Positions 37,901 through 52,900 of a DNA stretch of 64,000 bases are shown here, piece by piece; the first letter of the stretch is position 1; each line of letters starts with the position of its first letter. The position numbers were made by a program, and so were the translations under genes. The notes under the pieces are model-generated. The model saw only the letters and a program-made list of their open reading frames with translations, was not told the DNA's origin and did no database searches. Source of the DNA: Sinotaia quadrata (Eukaryota > Mollusca > Gastropoda > Architaenioglossa > Viviparidae); NCBI GenBank assembly GCA_028829895.1, contig CM054183.1, forward strand, positions 16,355,975 through 16,419,974, written 5' to 3'.

Positions 37901-40900
37901 ATTCAGTGAGTTTTCTATTTTCCTAAAGTATTTTTACATACATTACTTTTAGTATTTTAACTTCTACATAGTAGCCAATAGCTCTATTTTCCTGAAGTAT
38001 TTTTTATATAATTTTAGTATTTTAACTTCTACACAGTAGCCAATAGTTCTGTGTATAAAATTATGACTACTCTTTTGTAAAACAAACTTATCAGATTCCA
38101 ATTCTTCACCAATTTTTCAAACAATTGTTTTTTAAAAGTTAAAAATTGAGAGAAAGTAAGGTGAATCTCTTTTCAAATGTTTATTTTTACATAGATGATG
38201 CCATTATAATCTGTGCTCACTGTCAAGACTCTCTGACAGCACAATCTTTAGACCAGAAGTCAACAAACGTTTTATTACAGTGGTCCGTTAAACTATGTAT
38301 TTATGTCTTGAGTCCAGCTGAGGGCCAACTCCTCTCTGGAGAACATGAGGTGCCACAAAATTTCATATTAGATGAACTCTTTGTAAACAATGAAATTTAA
38401 ATATTATCCGTTTCACCACATACAAATTTCCAGTGGGCCAAAGTAGGCTGCTGAACCCTGACCTAAAATCCTGTAAAGGTTACTGGTTCATCAAACAAGG
38501 CTAATTCATATTAGACAAAAAGTATTTCAAAGTACCTGCAGAGTGGTAGAATCGGGCTGATCAACCTTCACTTCCATAGCATGGCTAGGTCGACCCGTTC
38601 CCATGACAATGCTGGGGCGAGTAAGATGTGTGGGGTCCATCGATACAGAATGTGGATGCTGCTGTTGCTGCTGCTGCTGGGGCATGCTACGAGGTCCGAC
38701 CCACTGCTGAGAGTGTCCACTTGACTTGTCATCACGAACAGCAATGTGCGGTGACATCTGAAACATTCGAGCCCAATGAATGTGAGCAAGTTTAGGCTTT
38801 CATTCTGAGAATCTCTCTGCCTCTTTAGAGTTAACAGTAAATAAAATTCATTACACATATATATCAAATTCTCTACAAAAGTTACACTCAATCACAGGAT
38901 TTAAGAACACAAATGCAGAGCTAACAACCTCATTAATTTTTGTCCAATGTCAATTTCTGTCCATAACAAACATGCTGTGTCAGCAAAGACACAATTCCAA
39001 AGTTTTGAATTCATAGTGGGCTTGTTGTTATCATCCAAGAGTGGATTAAAAACAAAATACATGAGTACAAAATACATAGTTATATACCCCACCAAACAAT
39101 CCAAAAATTAACAAATTATTTTTTTTTTAAATCACAATTTCTTAATGTCCTAAAAGCATGTTTTATAATGTTAGGATGAATATGTACAGTGGTTGAAACC
39201 ACTATCTGTGAAAATTGAAAAAGACTGTTAAAAATAAATTAATCAATCAAAACAATATGGGAAGAGCATATCAGTGATTATATAAAAAAAAATATGGAAG
39301 ATGACTTACAAATAAAGTTAATTTGTGACTTTCAAAGCTAAGATGTTGATATGACTGGTATATCATGTCAATAAATGTTGGGCTTTTCCCCCTTCATTAT
39401 CAGTAAATCGTTTTAACAAAAGTCAAGCAATCATGACTAATATTTCATGCCTAATGTAGTGAGATTTTATTTTCTGGGTTAAAGAAATATTTTATACTAT
39501 TGAATATTTTATACCATTGGCAATTAATTTTCCTTTCTTAAATATGCCATATATCAATTATAGACCACACAGCATACTCTTGGATTTGAATTATAAGTGT
39601 TACTGGATTATTTGTGTCCCCCCTCTCCACCATTATACCATAATCAAGAGTTGAATGTGTCTGACTTGAAGTCTAAAGATATGTATCAGTATTAGTCATA
39701 ATGGATAAGTGTGTTTGTGTGCTTGAAAACGAACTGGTATGCTTTTACTGGCTCATATTTTCAAATGTTCTATTTTATTTATTATTGTTTTTACCAATAT
39801 TCAAAATTGGGAAAAATCTATCAAATCAAATAACAGGTTAATGTGCTGCAAAACATTGCTTTTCCTGCAGGAACATTTGTATTACTTTGTGAAAATCAAC
39901 AAAAATACCAACAATATTAAAATGTATATACGAAACAAATTAAATTTCTGATACTTAGTTTTATTTTCCAAACTTTGTATTTTATTTTCACTTGTTTAAT
40001 AAAAGAACAATTTTGGCACAAGGCATGAATTTCTATCAAAAATGCTTTTAAGTGGAAAAGTGGAAGCAGTTCTTGAATAAATTAAGCAAAAGAAAAACCA
40101 ACAAGAAAACATCATAAATCCAACTGTTGCTCTGAGCGAAAAAACCAACTAAATTATGATAAAAATACTAAATTAAAAATGTATTTTTAATTGTTGTCAT
40201 TTCTACACATTCAGACATTTGTAAGTTATTTAAAATGTGTGGTTTTAATGAATTGCCTGATGCATTTTTTAACTATCAGAAAATATTTAAACCACATGGT
40301 TTATGATCTGGATTTGAAAAAGTCAAGTTGGATGTATTGATAATCCACAGTGTCGCATATTGCATACGATTCATGACAGCCTAATATTAACGATTTTGTC
40401 AGGCAATAAAATATTTTGTTAATATTTTGGCAGAATTATATGCGTCCGATTAATGTAAAATGCAGTAACTTAATCAATGTAACTAGTTATTGAGCAATGT
40501 GAATGTTATAAGTATTAATCACAGAGATGAACTATAAATGTTAGTGAAGAAAGACAAAATGCTGAAGCATTTATAGTGTCTAAATAATAAGTGAGCAATC
40601 AGTTAAGAAAAGCAGAGCAACAGTGTTTAAGGATTAAAACAATTATACTTATTACCATTAACAGGCAACCTACTATTTGCATTAATTTAATTTTTTGCTG
40701 TAAATATTTGTTGGATGCTACTGATGACATTTAAATACTATTTTTTTAATATTAATTTACAATAAACATTGTGTTACACCGTTTTTACTTCAATTTTAAA
40801 GTCATCTTTTAATTACATTCTGCTTTGCTGTTGTTATTTTGATCACAAAATATGTTACAAAATATTCCCTGATAAGTTTTATTTTTTTAGGGACCTTTGA

Positions 40901-43900
40901 AAGGATTAAATGATTTATTGAGCAAATATTTTATTGTGAGATTTTTGCTAAAATGTTCTTCTTCTGCAACATTATTTGATTATATATAAATATATTACTT
41001 TTTAATAAGGTGCACACAAATCAATTGTGTTCAAAAGGTCTCAGGTGATGACAATGTTCTTAGCTTAAACAATAAGTTAAACTACTTTTTAAACAGTTTT
41101 GCTACAATCTTAAATGAGATGTGCATGAGAAGTCAAGTTAAAAAAAGTGTGATTTAAAAAAAATAAATAAACAACTTGAAATATCATACTCATTTCACAA
41201 GCTTCTGACATTGAGCCAAATGCAATATATACAATGAAAATGCTTTTAACCAAGCAGTCTGACATGGTTTGACCAGGAAATGGATAAGTCAATAATATAT
41301 ATGATCAAGGTGAAAGGGAATGAGGTCTTTTCAGACAATTGAATATGCATTTTTCCTATGACCTTTGGTTTGAACTCCATTTTTTCCCTTTTCATAGCAC
41401 AAACCCTAGTACTATTATTTTCACACACTTTCGTTTTTGAACAGAGAGGGCAAATTAGATAATAGTAAAGGAAAGACTATTCGTGGTAGCTGTTTCATAG
41501 CTCAAAAGTTACTTCCCTTACTCAAGGTTTCATCATTTTAGAGTGTAAGCACTGTAGATGCAATATTATGTCAAAAGGTAAGCAAATTCTACACAGAATA
41601 ATCAATGTTTATTTCAATAATACTGTGACAGAGTAAATTTGCCCCTCCCTATTTTAAATTTTATATAAATTGCTAAATTGTCAGAGTAACCTGACCTTGG
41701 GCACTCCTTATGGTGTTATTTTTGAAAGTGTCTGAGTTGAAGTAAACAGCTACAGCAATTAGTTATGAAAAATTAATTAATAAAAATAATCATTTTCATT
41801 AACTAAGTGGCATGCCTGTCACAAATACTAACAAAATGATCACTATAATTAATGAAATAACTATTTTATCTTTCTTTGTTTTAGAAAGGAATATCTATTT
41901 TCAGCTGTACTGCACAGAAAAATATATCCAGTTGTATTTTTAAAAATATTACCCTTAAAACCAATAACAGTTACTGACACAACAAAAATATAAATCAGAT
42001 TTAAAAGTATTTATTTTTAAAACCAGTTGAATGACTTAATGTAGAATAATTTTTCCAGAATATCTACCTCACCTCTACAACATTAAGACATCGATACTAC
42101 CAAATTTCAAGCATACAGCTGACACTCAGGGTTCCACCAAAAATTTGAAAAAGTTGATGGATTAGAGAAATTCATAAAGAGCAAAATCTCTCATCCTGAA
42201 TACCTTGCCTGCATTTCAGAACCGTACTGGTAAGGGCTTGCATGTAATATAGCAGGGAGGTTGAGAGGAACACATCATTTCACTTGCAGAGACATTGGGT
42301 AAGTACTCTTTAAAAAAAAAACATTTTTTGAACTTAAAAAAAAATTGTCCATCATTCAACCAGATTCTACTATTCCAGAACGCCAAATACGGGGAGAGGA
42401 ATTTACTGCTTCCAAACAGTGACATACTTGTAACTCTATTTGTAGAAGAAAGTGAAGAAATTCATTCAAGCAAAAAAAAAAAAAAACAAGTTAAACAAAA
42501 TAATTAAGATTCATCCTAAATATGAATGTGAAGACTGCAAGGCCAGATTTCTAATGCAGAACTAGCGAAACCTGATGGAACTTCATGCCTGCTAACTGCA
42601 TATCTAGCAATGTTTCTATAGAATTGCTATGCTAGAGGAATTCTAAAATCTCATGAAAATTTATTAAAATTGGGTAGCGGCACTGAGCAAATTCAATAGC
42701 ATCTCTAATAAAGGATTTCATCCAAGATGAAAGAACTTGGATAAACTATGTTTAATAATATTAAAATATGGGTGAAAAATAAGTGTGGTCTGTTGTTTTT
42801 AATTGCCCAATTTTCTCTTAATGTATTTTCAGTAACCTGTATTCAAATTTAAATCAGAAGTGGTTAAATATAGCTTTTTTCAGCATCCATCCACTATATT
42901 ATCCATTAAAAAAAGCAAATCAAAATAAAGTTTTATTTTTTTCTCTCATACTTTGCCCTGTAAATGCTCTGCACTCATTCCCGAGGGAGGCCTGACTTGG
43001 GTCATGTGATGATAGTACATGTGAGAGGTAGAAATAGCACCAGGGTGTGGCATTCGCGGATCCATTCCTCTAGACTGAGACCCTGGACCTACTTCCCGAC
43101 CTCTTGGAGACATTTCTTCACGCTGTTCTGCTTCCTGAAAAATGTAAAAACAAACAAACAAATAAAAAATAGTTTTGTTGACACCAAATTTGGCAAATGC
43201 TATCCAATTATTATTTTTTATAAAAGAGATTTTGTCACTTGAAGAACCTACTGAAAAAAACTATTTAGACTGAAAGTGAACATTTTATTTCCTTGGTGCA
43301 AAGGATGATGATGTTAATTTTTCTTGTGTTTAACCTCTTCATTACCATGGTTAAAACATTCATCAAAACTGAAAGCAGAGTGGTTAAAAGCAATCATTAA
43401 AGGGGAGATAACTCTGCTGAATTTGCATAAAGTCACTTTCTTCAGTTAATTCCGATGTCATTTCATAATGATGTTGAGTTGATAAGCACACACGCCTGCC
43501 ATAACCACAATGTTCTATTAAGAAAAGAAGTGTTCTAATAAAATATATATCTCCTGAATACTTATCCTATGAGCCTGCTTAGGAACCCAGTACTCTTGCA
43601 AGCATTTCAAAGACACAAATGGTCCTACTCTAATGAAAAAACTCACCCAACAGAGTGGTATCCCTCTGGATAGTTTGTAGTATGAGAGTAATGGTATAAA
43701 TAAATAAAAAATCCAGCAAGTATTCATGAAAAACATACTTTTGCAGGAAAAAAAAAATCTGTTTTCATTCATACAATGCAAGCTCACTTAGAACAGTAAT
43801 GAATAGAAGGCAGACATTTTCTGATAAGATATGAATTTAATTACTATGTACAAAGAGCATGAAAAGAAAGGGAATTGACCTGTTATTTGCCAAAAAACAG

Positions 43901-46900
43901 GTTGCAGTGAGCTGGGTCACTGCTACTACAACCAATAATAAGTCAAATTCAAGAGGTAAAAGAAGGCTGCTATAATATTTTTTAGTTTAAGGTGACATTC
44001 CAGTAAAATTCTAGGCTAAAGAATACAGTTCGAATTTAAATTTGAGCATGAATGTAAGGAGAACTTATCCTGCCCCTTTATGATCTGCTTAATCCACAAT
44101 CTGAATACAAACATGTCCACCCTTGTGAGATATGGTAAGAAATGTTGAGGTCTGTTATCTCTAATCATAAGAAAACTTGCACCAACAAATCTTTAATGTT
44201 CTACCTGGGTCCAACATCACTAAAATTTTATCATCTGTGCTAGGCAGAGTGAGATACCAACCTACTGGTTAACCTGTTCTGAGAGTTCTATTCTTTGCCA
44301 AAGTAGGTAATCTCTGAAGCATCCTCAGACACAACACGGATTTCACTTATTCTTTTTGAAACTTTTAGAAGTCCAAGTGCTGTGACTTGCATTCTATAAA
44401 TTACTCAAAGGATTCAATATGCTGACACTGTTATCCACAATCCACTGTATAATTCATCTGCTAATATAAGAGCAAGAATCAATATGGTTTTGTATAGCAT
44501 TTTTTAAAAAAAAAATCTTTGCATAAACGTTTTCTTAGAAAATACATTTTCAACAGAAATGTCCCTTTAGATGCCGTCAAAAAAATCACTTTCAAATGAA
44601 AATTTTAAAAATTTCTTTCTTATTTTCTTAATGTTTTCCCCTATCAAGATATCTAATAATACACACATGAAGAAACACAAAATTTTACCTTGCGTCGTGA
44701 CATCTGTTGGGCAGTGAAGAAGTCTGACTCCAAAATGGAGGTAGGTTTATACATATGAGTATTAGGATCTTCTCGTAATCCCTGCATGTCTGTGATATGA
44801 AAAGATCTTCTTGACCCACTGGGATCACCCTGAGGAGGTGGGGGTGCCCCTTTCCCCATGTCTGAGCCAGGAGGACCCTGACGGGGATAATACATCCCAG
44901 GCTGTGAGGGTGGAACATAAGCACCACCACCTTCATAAACGTGTCCGCCATGACCAGTAAAACCTGGATCAGCAATCATGCGTGAGGGCCCACCTGTTTC
45001 TCCTTGTCCTGTACGTCCAGCCATTCCACTATCACGGTTCATTGGTGTGCCTTTTGTGATTGATCCCTCCATTCTTGCCGTAGAAGGTGCAGAGGTAGGA
45101 GGAGTGGTGGCAGGGTGTGGCAATGTCTCCATTCGGCGAGTCAAGGTGGTCTGGTGTCCGGCTGATGAGACTGGCTGCGGATGGGAAACAGGTGTTCCAT
45201 GAGTTATGGAACCTGTTGGAACCATCATGTGTCCAACTTGCATTGTGGTTGAAGAAGTAGGGGGAGGTGAGCGTGACAGCTTTGGAGATGTTTTGGAACT
45301 TCCACTAGTGATTAGAGGCGGTGGAGGTGGAATCCGGTTGGCTGGAGAGTTCCTTGCTGCTGGATCAACTCCTACAAAGGCAGAACCATTGGAAGGCATT
45401 CCACTCCCTGGTCCAACACGCATTGCTTGAGACATGCCCCCTGGTTCACCTGGGTACATACTGGGGGATTTATTGCGGTTATCAGGGTGTCTCTGTGTTT
45501 TGAGAGGTAGAGCTTCAGAAGGCTGCACTGTGCTGGGGGCATGATGAGAGTGGGCTGGAGGTGGGGCCACCATGCGGTGTTGTCCCACAGGGTCTGGGGC
45601 ACCACGTGCATAAATGTCATAGGTACGACTCCGATGAGGATCAAAATCATGAGGATTTCCCTTATAACCATGTGGTCCTTTGTCCAAGATTTCTGATGGA
45701 CGTCGAGATAAATCCTGTAATTGCAAAGCATTTAGTAGTTAACAGAAGAAATTCAGTATACACTATAAAATTCTAGAGATTCATTAAAATACTGCAAATA
45801 TTAAAGAAAAAATTGAAGTAATAGTGACAAAAATAAAACAATTAAAAAATATTACAGTGAGTTGTTGATTTACAATCACATTCAGTTCCGACAGAATGGT
45901 CAATAGTCAATTTGGTTGTACATCAGGCTACCTTTTATTTTATATAATTTTTCTACACATCTTACAAATGTACTGCCAGACATATAGTACATATTCATGG
46001 TCATGTCACAGTCATAAAGTCGATCAGCCATAAGTCGACGAACTAGTTGTACTTATATGCACTGGATCAGAACAAATGGTTCAAATAATTTTTAAAACTA
46101 TGATGGAGTTAAAACTGTATGCAACAACCTATAATGATAAGTAAATGGCAAATCTTGCTGCCTCTTGTACTAATCAATCCCTCTTAACCTTTAGCATACC
46201 ATTTTATTTTGGGGAACTTTTACATGCCACTGGATTATTTCTGACAGGGCTTTAGTAAGACACATGGATTTATTTGATTCTTTAGGGATTTTTCTGTGAA
46301 CGGATATGAATATTAATTAGTTTCATTTATGAGCAATACACATAAATTTTTAGTTGAAAACAATTTTTTTCATTTTTACTGCAGATAAATGAAGACATCA
46401 TAATATGTTTGTTTGCATTATCCACCAAGCAGCTCAGATAAACATTTGCAATTTTGTAGTTTGCATGGTGTGATGATGTATGATGTATGACACAGTATTA
46501 CTTCATTTATGTAAATATCAAGGTTTGGTGGTGCCCGGCCTTTCAGTCACAGTGTGTCTCAGCCTGAACTGTGCAAATATGGTTAATATCTATATGTTTC
46601 CCCATCATAAGTTGTTCTGGAAGTTTATTTCAAGGTCTTCCAGATTGGAAAGACATTTCAGACTGATAACCTATAGTATACACTAAGGCAAACCAAACAA
46701 AACTGTTTAGCACTAACAAAACCCCCTTCCCATCATGAGCTTCCAAATTAAAGAGTTGCAAAAATAAATTTCCTATAAGTAAAAACAAAACCCCAATTTC
46801 TTCCATCATTTATCACACCTGTGTTAACTGAGTTCTACATGAAGGATTTGTCATCCCTATCTACTCTTTCCATGTTGTGTGTGTATGCTTCAATTGCTAT

Positions 46901-49900
46901 ATGTCTGTTTATTTCACAGATATGATCTAGGTGGTGTTTTGACCTGTTTTCTAGAATGTCTGCTGAATGCATAATAGCGTATCTGCCTTTTGTCAAACCT
47001 TGTCAAATAATCACCAGCTTTTGACTCAGCACTCTTTATTCTAGGAGTGTTATCTTCTGATTTAACACAAAACTTGCAGATCCCCAAATAATTTTCAGCA
47101 AACATTTGAAAGATTGGGACATAGTGAAAAATAACTGTCCATTGAATGAAAGAGATTCAAATAAAGGTATAACATCATATGCAAGTTTGAGGGAGTAAAC
47201 TACATTAGTTTACATATTTGCTCATGGCAGTTAATTATATTTGTTTTATTTTTGCAAAAGTAAACAAAGATCTGTTCAACTTGAATTCTCAAAACTTTAT
47301 TGTGGTTAAAATTTATCATTCATAAAAGTTCATTTTCCAGCAGGATTGATTTTGAGAGTATTATTTCTTTAGATAACTGCGCAAATAATATGTAGTTCAA
47401 TTATGTCTTATAAACCCATGCCTGCATACAATTTACAATGATTTCAGTTTTGTTCCTACATATTTCATTAAATTTATATGAAACAATCTTTTGCTCAAAT
47501 CAGATAAATAGGAAACAGAACAAGGTGAAATGATTTTATTTATTAATGTACAATAATGTATGAAAATCATTGCATTTAATCTGTAAAGCATAAACACTAA
47601 ATCTTTTTTTTTTTATATAAATTACAATAAATAGTTGTGATAAATTGTTGAGAATTGTATCTTGTAAGAAAAATCTGGTACTAATGAGGAAACCAAGTAA
47701 GGGAATCTGTAAAATATCATATGGACAACTCAAATGAAATTTTACTGATACAACTAACATAAATATTTCATTTAGATTTTCCAAACCAAATCTATAACTA
47801 ATCAAGCACAGCAGAACTATCAGAATGGAAAATGCTGCAAATAAGAACCTAAAGCAAAACTATCAGTATGGAGAACCATGTTAATAAGAACTAACATGTA
47901 ATCTCACCTGAACTTCATAATCCCTGCCTGGTAAACCCCGTGAATCACAGCCTTCACGTGTATCTCGCATGTCCCGTGTTTCTCTGGAATCTCGTGAATC
48001 ACTTGGACGATGCATCATATAGGGAAGCCCAGCACGTGGGTCAGGCATGGCCTCATGTCGATCTTTACGTAAATCCTGTGGACCACTAGATGTTGGACCA
48101 CTTATGTGACGTGGCAGAAGATGATCACTGGGTCCTGATACATTAGAATAATAGCATATCTAATAGCAGTATACAATTCTTAATACAAATTTAACAAGTC
48201 TTCACTCATCCAAAGGCATGAAGAAAGACCAAATTACAATTAACAGCAATGTAGTGAAGATGTGTACAGATAGACCAGTGGTTGATGTGGAGTATATAGC
48301 ATACAGCACTGTGAGCTGCAGGTATAAACTGAGAGCAAGTTTAGCGGTTATCTTGAAGATGTGATAGGGTCAGGTGACTGTACAGGTGACTTTAAATATT
48401 TGTGACAAATGAGGGAAAGGTAGATCAAACTATATTGAAACTCATTGACCATGCAAAGCAACATAGAAAATGTGATGTAGTAAAAGATTGGTACTATTGC
48501 TTTAAAAATGTGAAAAATAATCCAGGTCAATCTTTCAAGAAAAATACTAATATAAAAATGGTGATAGTAAAAAGGTCACTCTAACCCTGAAATGCGTGTA
48601 ACAGAGAAATATTGCATCACTTCAGTTACAATGTTTGCAGATAAAATGTTTCTTGATCTTTTCATTTCCTCATTAAAATTATTTGCAGTAAATGTGTTAT
48701 ATTCATGTAATCAATGATTTGGTTTTCTCATTTATTTTAAACACTTTACCTCTAATACATTAATCATTCTATTATGCACTGGCATTTTTCTGGCATTATT
48801 AATAAAAAAATATTTTCTGGATATGATTATGTGATCTTTTATTGTGTATCAGTAGCATCACATATATGAAAGCATGGGATATGCCTAGTTCTAAGTTCTA
48901 GCATGAATTACACCTGACCCTGATAATCCACCCCTTCCTAACTGATTGTAAGCTACATATTATCCACCCCTTCCTAACTGATGGTCAACTATATATTATC
49001 CACCCATTCCTAACTGATAGTCAACTATACACTATCCACCCCTTCCTAACTGATGGTTAACTATATACTGTCCACCCCTTTCTAATGGATGGTCAGCTAT
49101 ATACTATCCACCCCTTCATAATGGATGGTCAGCTATATACTATCCACCCCTTCATAATGGATGGTCAACTATATACTATCCACCCCTTTCTAACTTATGG
49201 TCAGCTATATACTATCTACCCCTTCATTAATGGATGGTCAGCTATGTACTAACTGGCACCAATTGCTGAAAATATCACATACAAACTTCCACAAGAGATC
49301 CATAAACAAAGAACTCTGATCTTGTAGTGTATTTAAAAAAAGATGGCTTACTTACTGTTATTTACAAAAACAATACTTAACTACTGTTCTGAAATTTGAA
49401 GAAGGAAAAAATAAAGAAAAAATGAATGGAAAGAAAAGAATCTCACGAGGCCTCTCTTGATCCATGGATGATGACGGATTGAGATTTCGCTCAATGGCTG
49501 AATGAATGAGATCCCGAACACATGCAGGAGCTTTTCCACTTTTTTTGTCACTGTCCAGTTGTACTAGAGGCGACATTGTTCGTCGACCACCTTCAGAGTG
49601 AGTTGAGTGAGCACTGGAATAAAATAAAATTAATTTAGTCAAACAATTTTGGTATCTTCAATACCCTGATAACAGGCAGCTAAAGTAACATAACTCAATG
49701 ACTTGTGCATGAGAAAAAAAAAACAAAGAAAAAAGTATTGGAAATATACCAACTATGTAACCATGAAGTACTTTAATACAAACCATCACCACTATAAAAT
49801 GTGTAAGTACAACTGCCTTAGTTTTCTGTTTGTATATCATGTGAAATAGCTACTCTTCACAGAAGTGAAGATATTAAATCTACCTTTCAAAGACAGATGA

Positions 49901-52900
49901 AAATTTAGCATTTAAAAGGGCATTAAAGTGATATTTTTTGACAGTGAACTGAAATCACAAACACTTTCAAAGAATGTGTTGAGGTGCCACCAATATAAAT
50001 GGTGATCTTAATCTGACTGACAATTTCTGTGAAGTGAGAAAAAATGCTTGTTTTTTCCCCCCCACTACTGTTTACTTTTCATCAGTTACAAAGATGAAAA
50101 AGGCCAAGAACAGTTTGCAATGGAAATATAAAAAGCTGCAGTAAAGTTACTTTTCAGACAACAATTTTCATTTTTTATTCAACCGTGCTTATAGTAAATT
50201 TAAAAAAAACCCATCTTAAAGAATGATGACTTAAAGTGAAGAACAAATGGAATGAACAAACAGTAAATGATTACAAATAATGACAGTTAAAAAAGCGACG
50301 AAAGAATTCACTTTTGTAATATATAACACATCCAACTTCCACCAGTTTCTATTATCTGGGATGTATGCCTCAAAACCTACACACCTAGGAGGCCTAGGTG
50401 ACAGTCTTGTAGGGTCAGCCCCTACTCCAGTCAGGAGCTGTCCTGATGCATATGCAGCCAATCCATGTGGACCCAAGCCTGGTCCTTGAGGCACTGCTGG
50501 AGGTGCTTCTCGCATGTGCTGCAACTCACGAATGACCTGGACTTCACCAAGACTAGCTGGCCTCCCACCTGGCACAGGACTGGCACTGATAGAAGCCATT
50601 GAAGGCATGCTAGAGGGAGTCCTTGAACCAGCTCTGTTTAGTGAACCCCTGGGGTCAGCCATCAGACCTCCAGGAGACTGCCGGAGACCAGGGCATGGGG
50701 GCGTTGGTGATAATTCGTGAGTGATATGTGGTGCTGGAGTGGTATTCGAGTACACATTACTGCCAGCAATACTAAAAACAAGAAGACAGAAACAAATCAT
50801 TTATTGGGTTAACCTAAACTAATTATGTGAGTGGTAACTTTGCAAGAAATGCTTTAAAAACATATATATATATATACACAAGCCATACTTAAGTTATCTA
50901 CTTTAATTTTAAAAGTTATTAGTATAAACTATAACAATAATTAATCAAGGGAAACAACAGTTCAATACTGAACAACTGAGAAGATGAAACTGCAAACATG
51001 TGTCAATGTGAGCAGAAGGCAGCAACATTGTTAAGTCACTGTGATTTTGAGACAGAACTGGTACAATGAGTGGATGGCTAGAGCTCTGCTCCTTCCTCAA
51101 GCAAACTCAAATCTAGAGAACCATTCTCTCTCAACACGCAAACTAAAATCTAGAGAACCGTTCTCTCTCAACACGCAAACTAAAATCTAGAGAACCGTTC
51201 TCTCTCAACATGCAAACTAAAATCTAGAGAACCGTTCTCTCTCAACACGCAAACTAAAATCTAGAGAACCGTTCTCTCTCAACACGCAAACTAAAATCTA
51301 GAGAACCGTTCTCTCTCAACACGCAAACTAAAATCTAGAGAACCGTTCTCTCTCAACACGCAAACTAAAATCTAGAGAACCGTTCTCTCTCAACACGCAA
51401 ACTAAAATCTAGAGAACCGTTCTCTCTCAACACGCAAACTAAAATCTAGAGAACCGTTCTCTCTCAACACGCAAACTAAAATCTAGAGAACCGTTCTCTC
51501 TCAACACGCAAACTAAAATCTAGAGAACCGTTCTCTCTCAACACGCAAACTAAAATCTAGAGAACCGTTCTCTCTCAACACGCAAACTAAAATCTAGAGA
51601 ACCGTTCTCTCTCAACACGCAAACTAAAATCTAGAGAACCGTTCTCTCTCAACACGCAAACTAAAATCTAGAGAACCGTTCTCTCTCAACACGCAAACTA
51701 AAATCTAGAGAACCATTCTCTCTCAACACGCAAACTAAAATCTAGAGAACCGTTCTCTCTCAACACGCAAACTAAAATCTAGAGAACCATTCTCTCTCAA
51801 CACGCAAACTAAAATCTAGAGAACCGTTCTCTCTCAACACGCAAACTAAAATCTAGAGAACCATTCTCTCTCAACATGCAAACTCGAGCAGGAAATTATC
51901 TGAGCTAAAGTATTAATATTCAACTTTCAGACCCTATCACTGTAAGCCATTTTGGTCCCAGAACAGAAATTACTTTTGTATATTTTGCTTGTCTTCATTT
52001 GGTTACTGTTGCATTGCAGAACTAAATAGCTACAATGTGAGCATTTTTCTGACTGAGAAGAAAAGTGACCCTCTACGAAGTGCTCCAATGTTGTTTACTC
52101 TTACAGACCATGCTGCTAGAGTGCTGCCCTCTATGGTGCACCACCCACTGATATTTCCATGTATGATTGAAGAGGCTGTCCAGGATCAATGCCATCTTGA
52201 AAACCACTGATTTTATTGGCTATTTCAACAGCAGCTGTCTTGCTATCATGTAAATCTTTGTACCTTTATACGCTGACTTCACGTGTCCTTTTCTAGTCCT
52301 GATATCACATCTAATGCTCTATAGCACTCTTTCTCCATCATTAGAACAACTATTAACTTTTAAAATATAAAAGGCATAACTCTGACGAAAAAGGAGTTAA
52401 TTGTAATGACAGGGGAGTTAATATTAATACTTTTTTTCATACAAATACTGACACATTTGAACAAAAGTTTAGAGTAATTTCCAATGTCTACTACCATAAT
52501 TATTTTATTATTGTAATTTTATTATTGTGGATGAGAATCAAAGGATGCACTGAAATTTGACAGAAACGTGAAAGAGATATTCTGTAGTATTACTGTGGTT
52601 GTGCAGTCATGTTTGCTTTCATAACATGTGCTTTATCTGGCGTGTGGTTGAATTGTGCTAAGAGAAGCCCATTATAAAGCAAGATTTAAAACTGGGATGA
52701 TGACAACAGTTTTACCTCGCCTAAAACAGCTGTACAACATCCCTTCCCCACCACCACCACCAATGACAAACAATAATTTCACACCTGGGTGGTGCAGACT
52801 GCTGAGGAGTACTGCCTTGAGGCATATGTATGGAAGATGCCATGGAAGTGCTTGTACTAGAAGTAGTAGCTGACATGGATCCAGGGGGACCCTCATCAGC

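Noticed and set aside
44978..45776. Plus-strand and alternative minus-strand frames across the large NCoR exon
   Set aside because: They overlap a 342-codon exon with clear NCoR motifs and have no independent support.
51094..51895. CRISPR-like regular array
   Set aside because: The whole 37-bp unit repeats without unique spacers, in a eukaryotic intron. It is a minisatellite.
52721..52784. Extension of the DNDSSAT exon into [15 protein letters not shown]
   Set aside because: It lies past a GT donor and encodes a (CCA)n intron run. The next exon joins in phase only from 52785.
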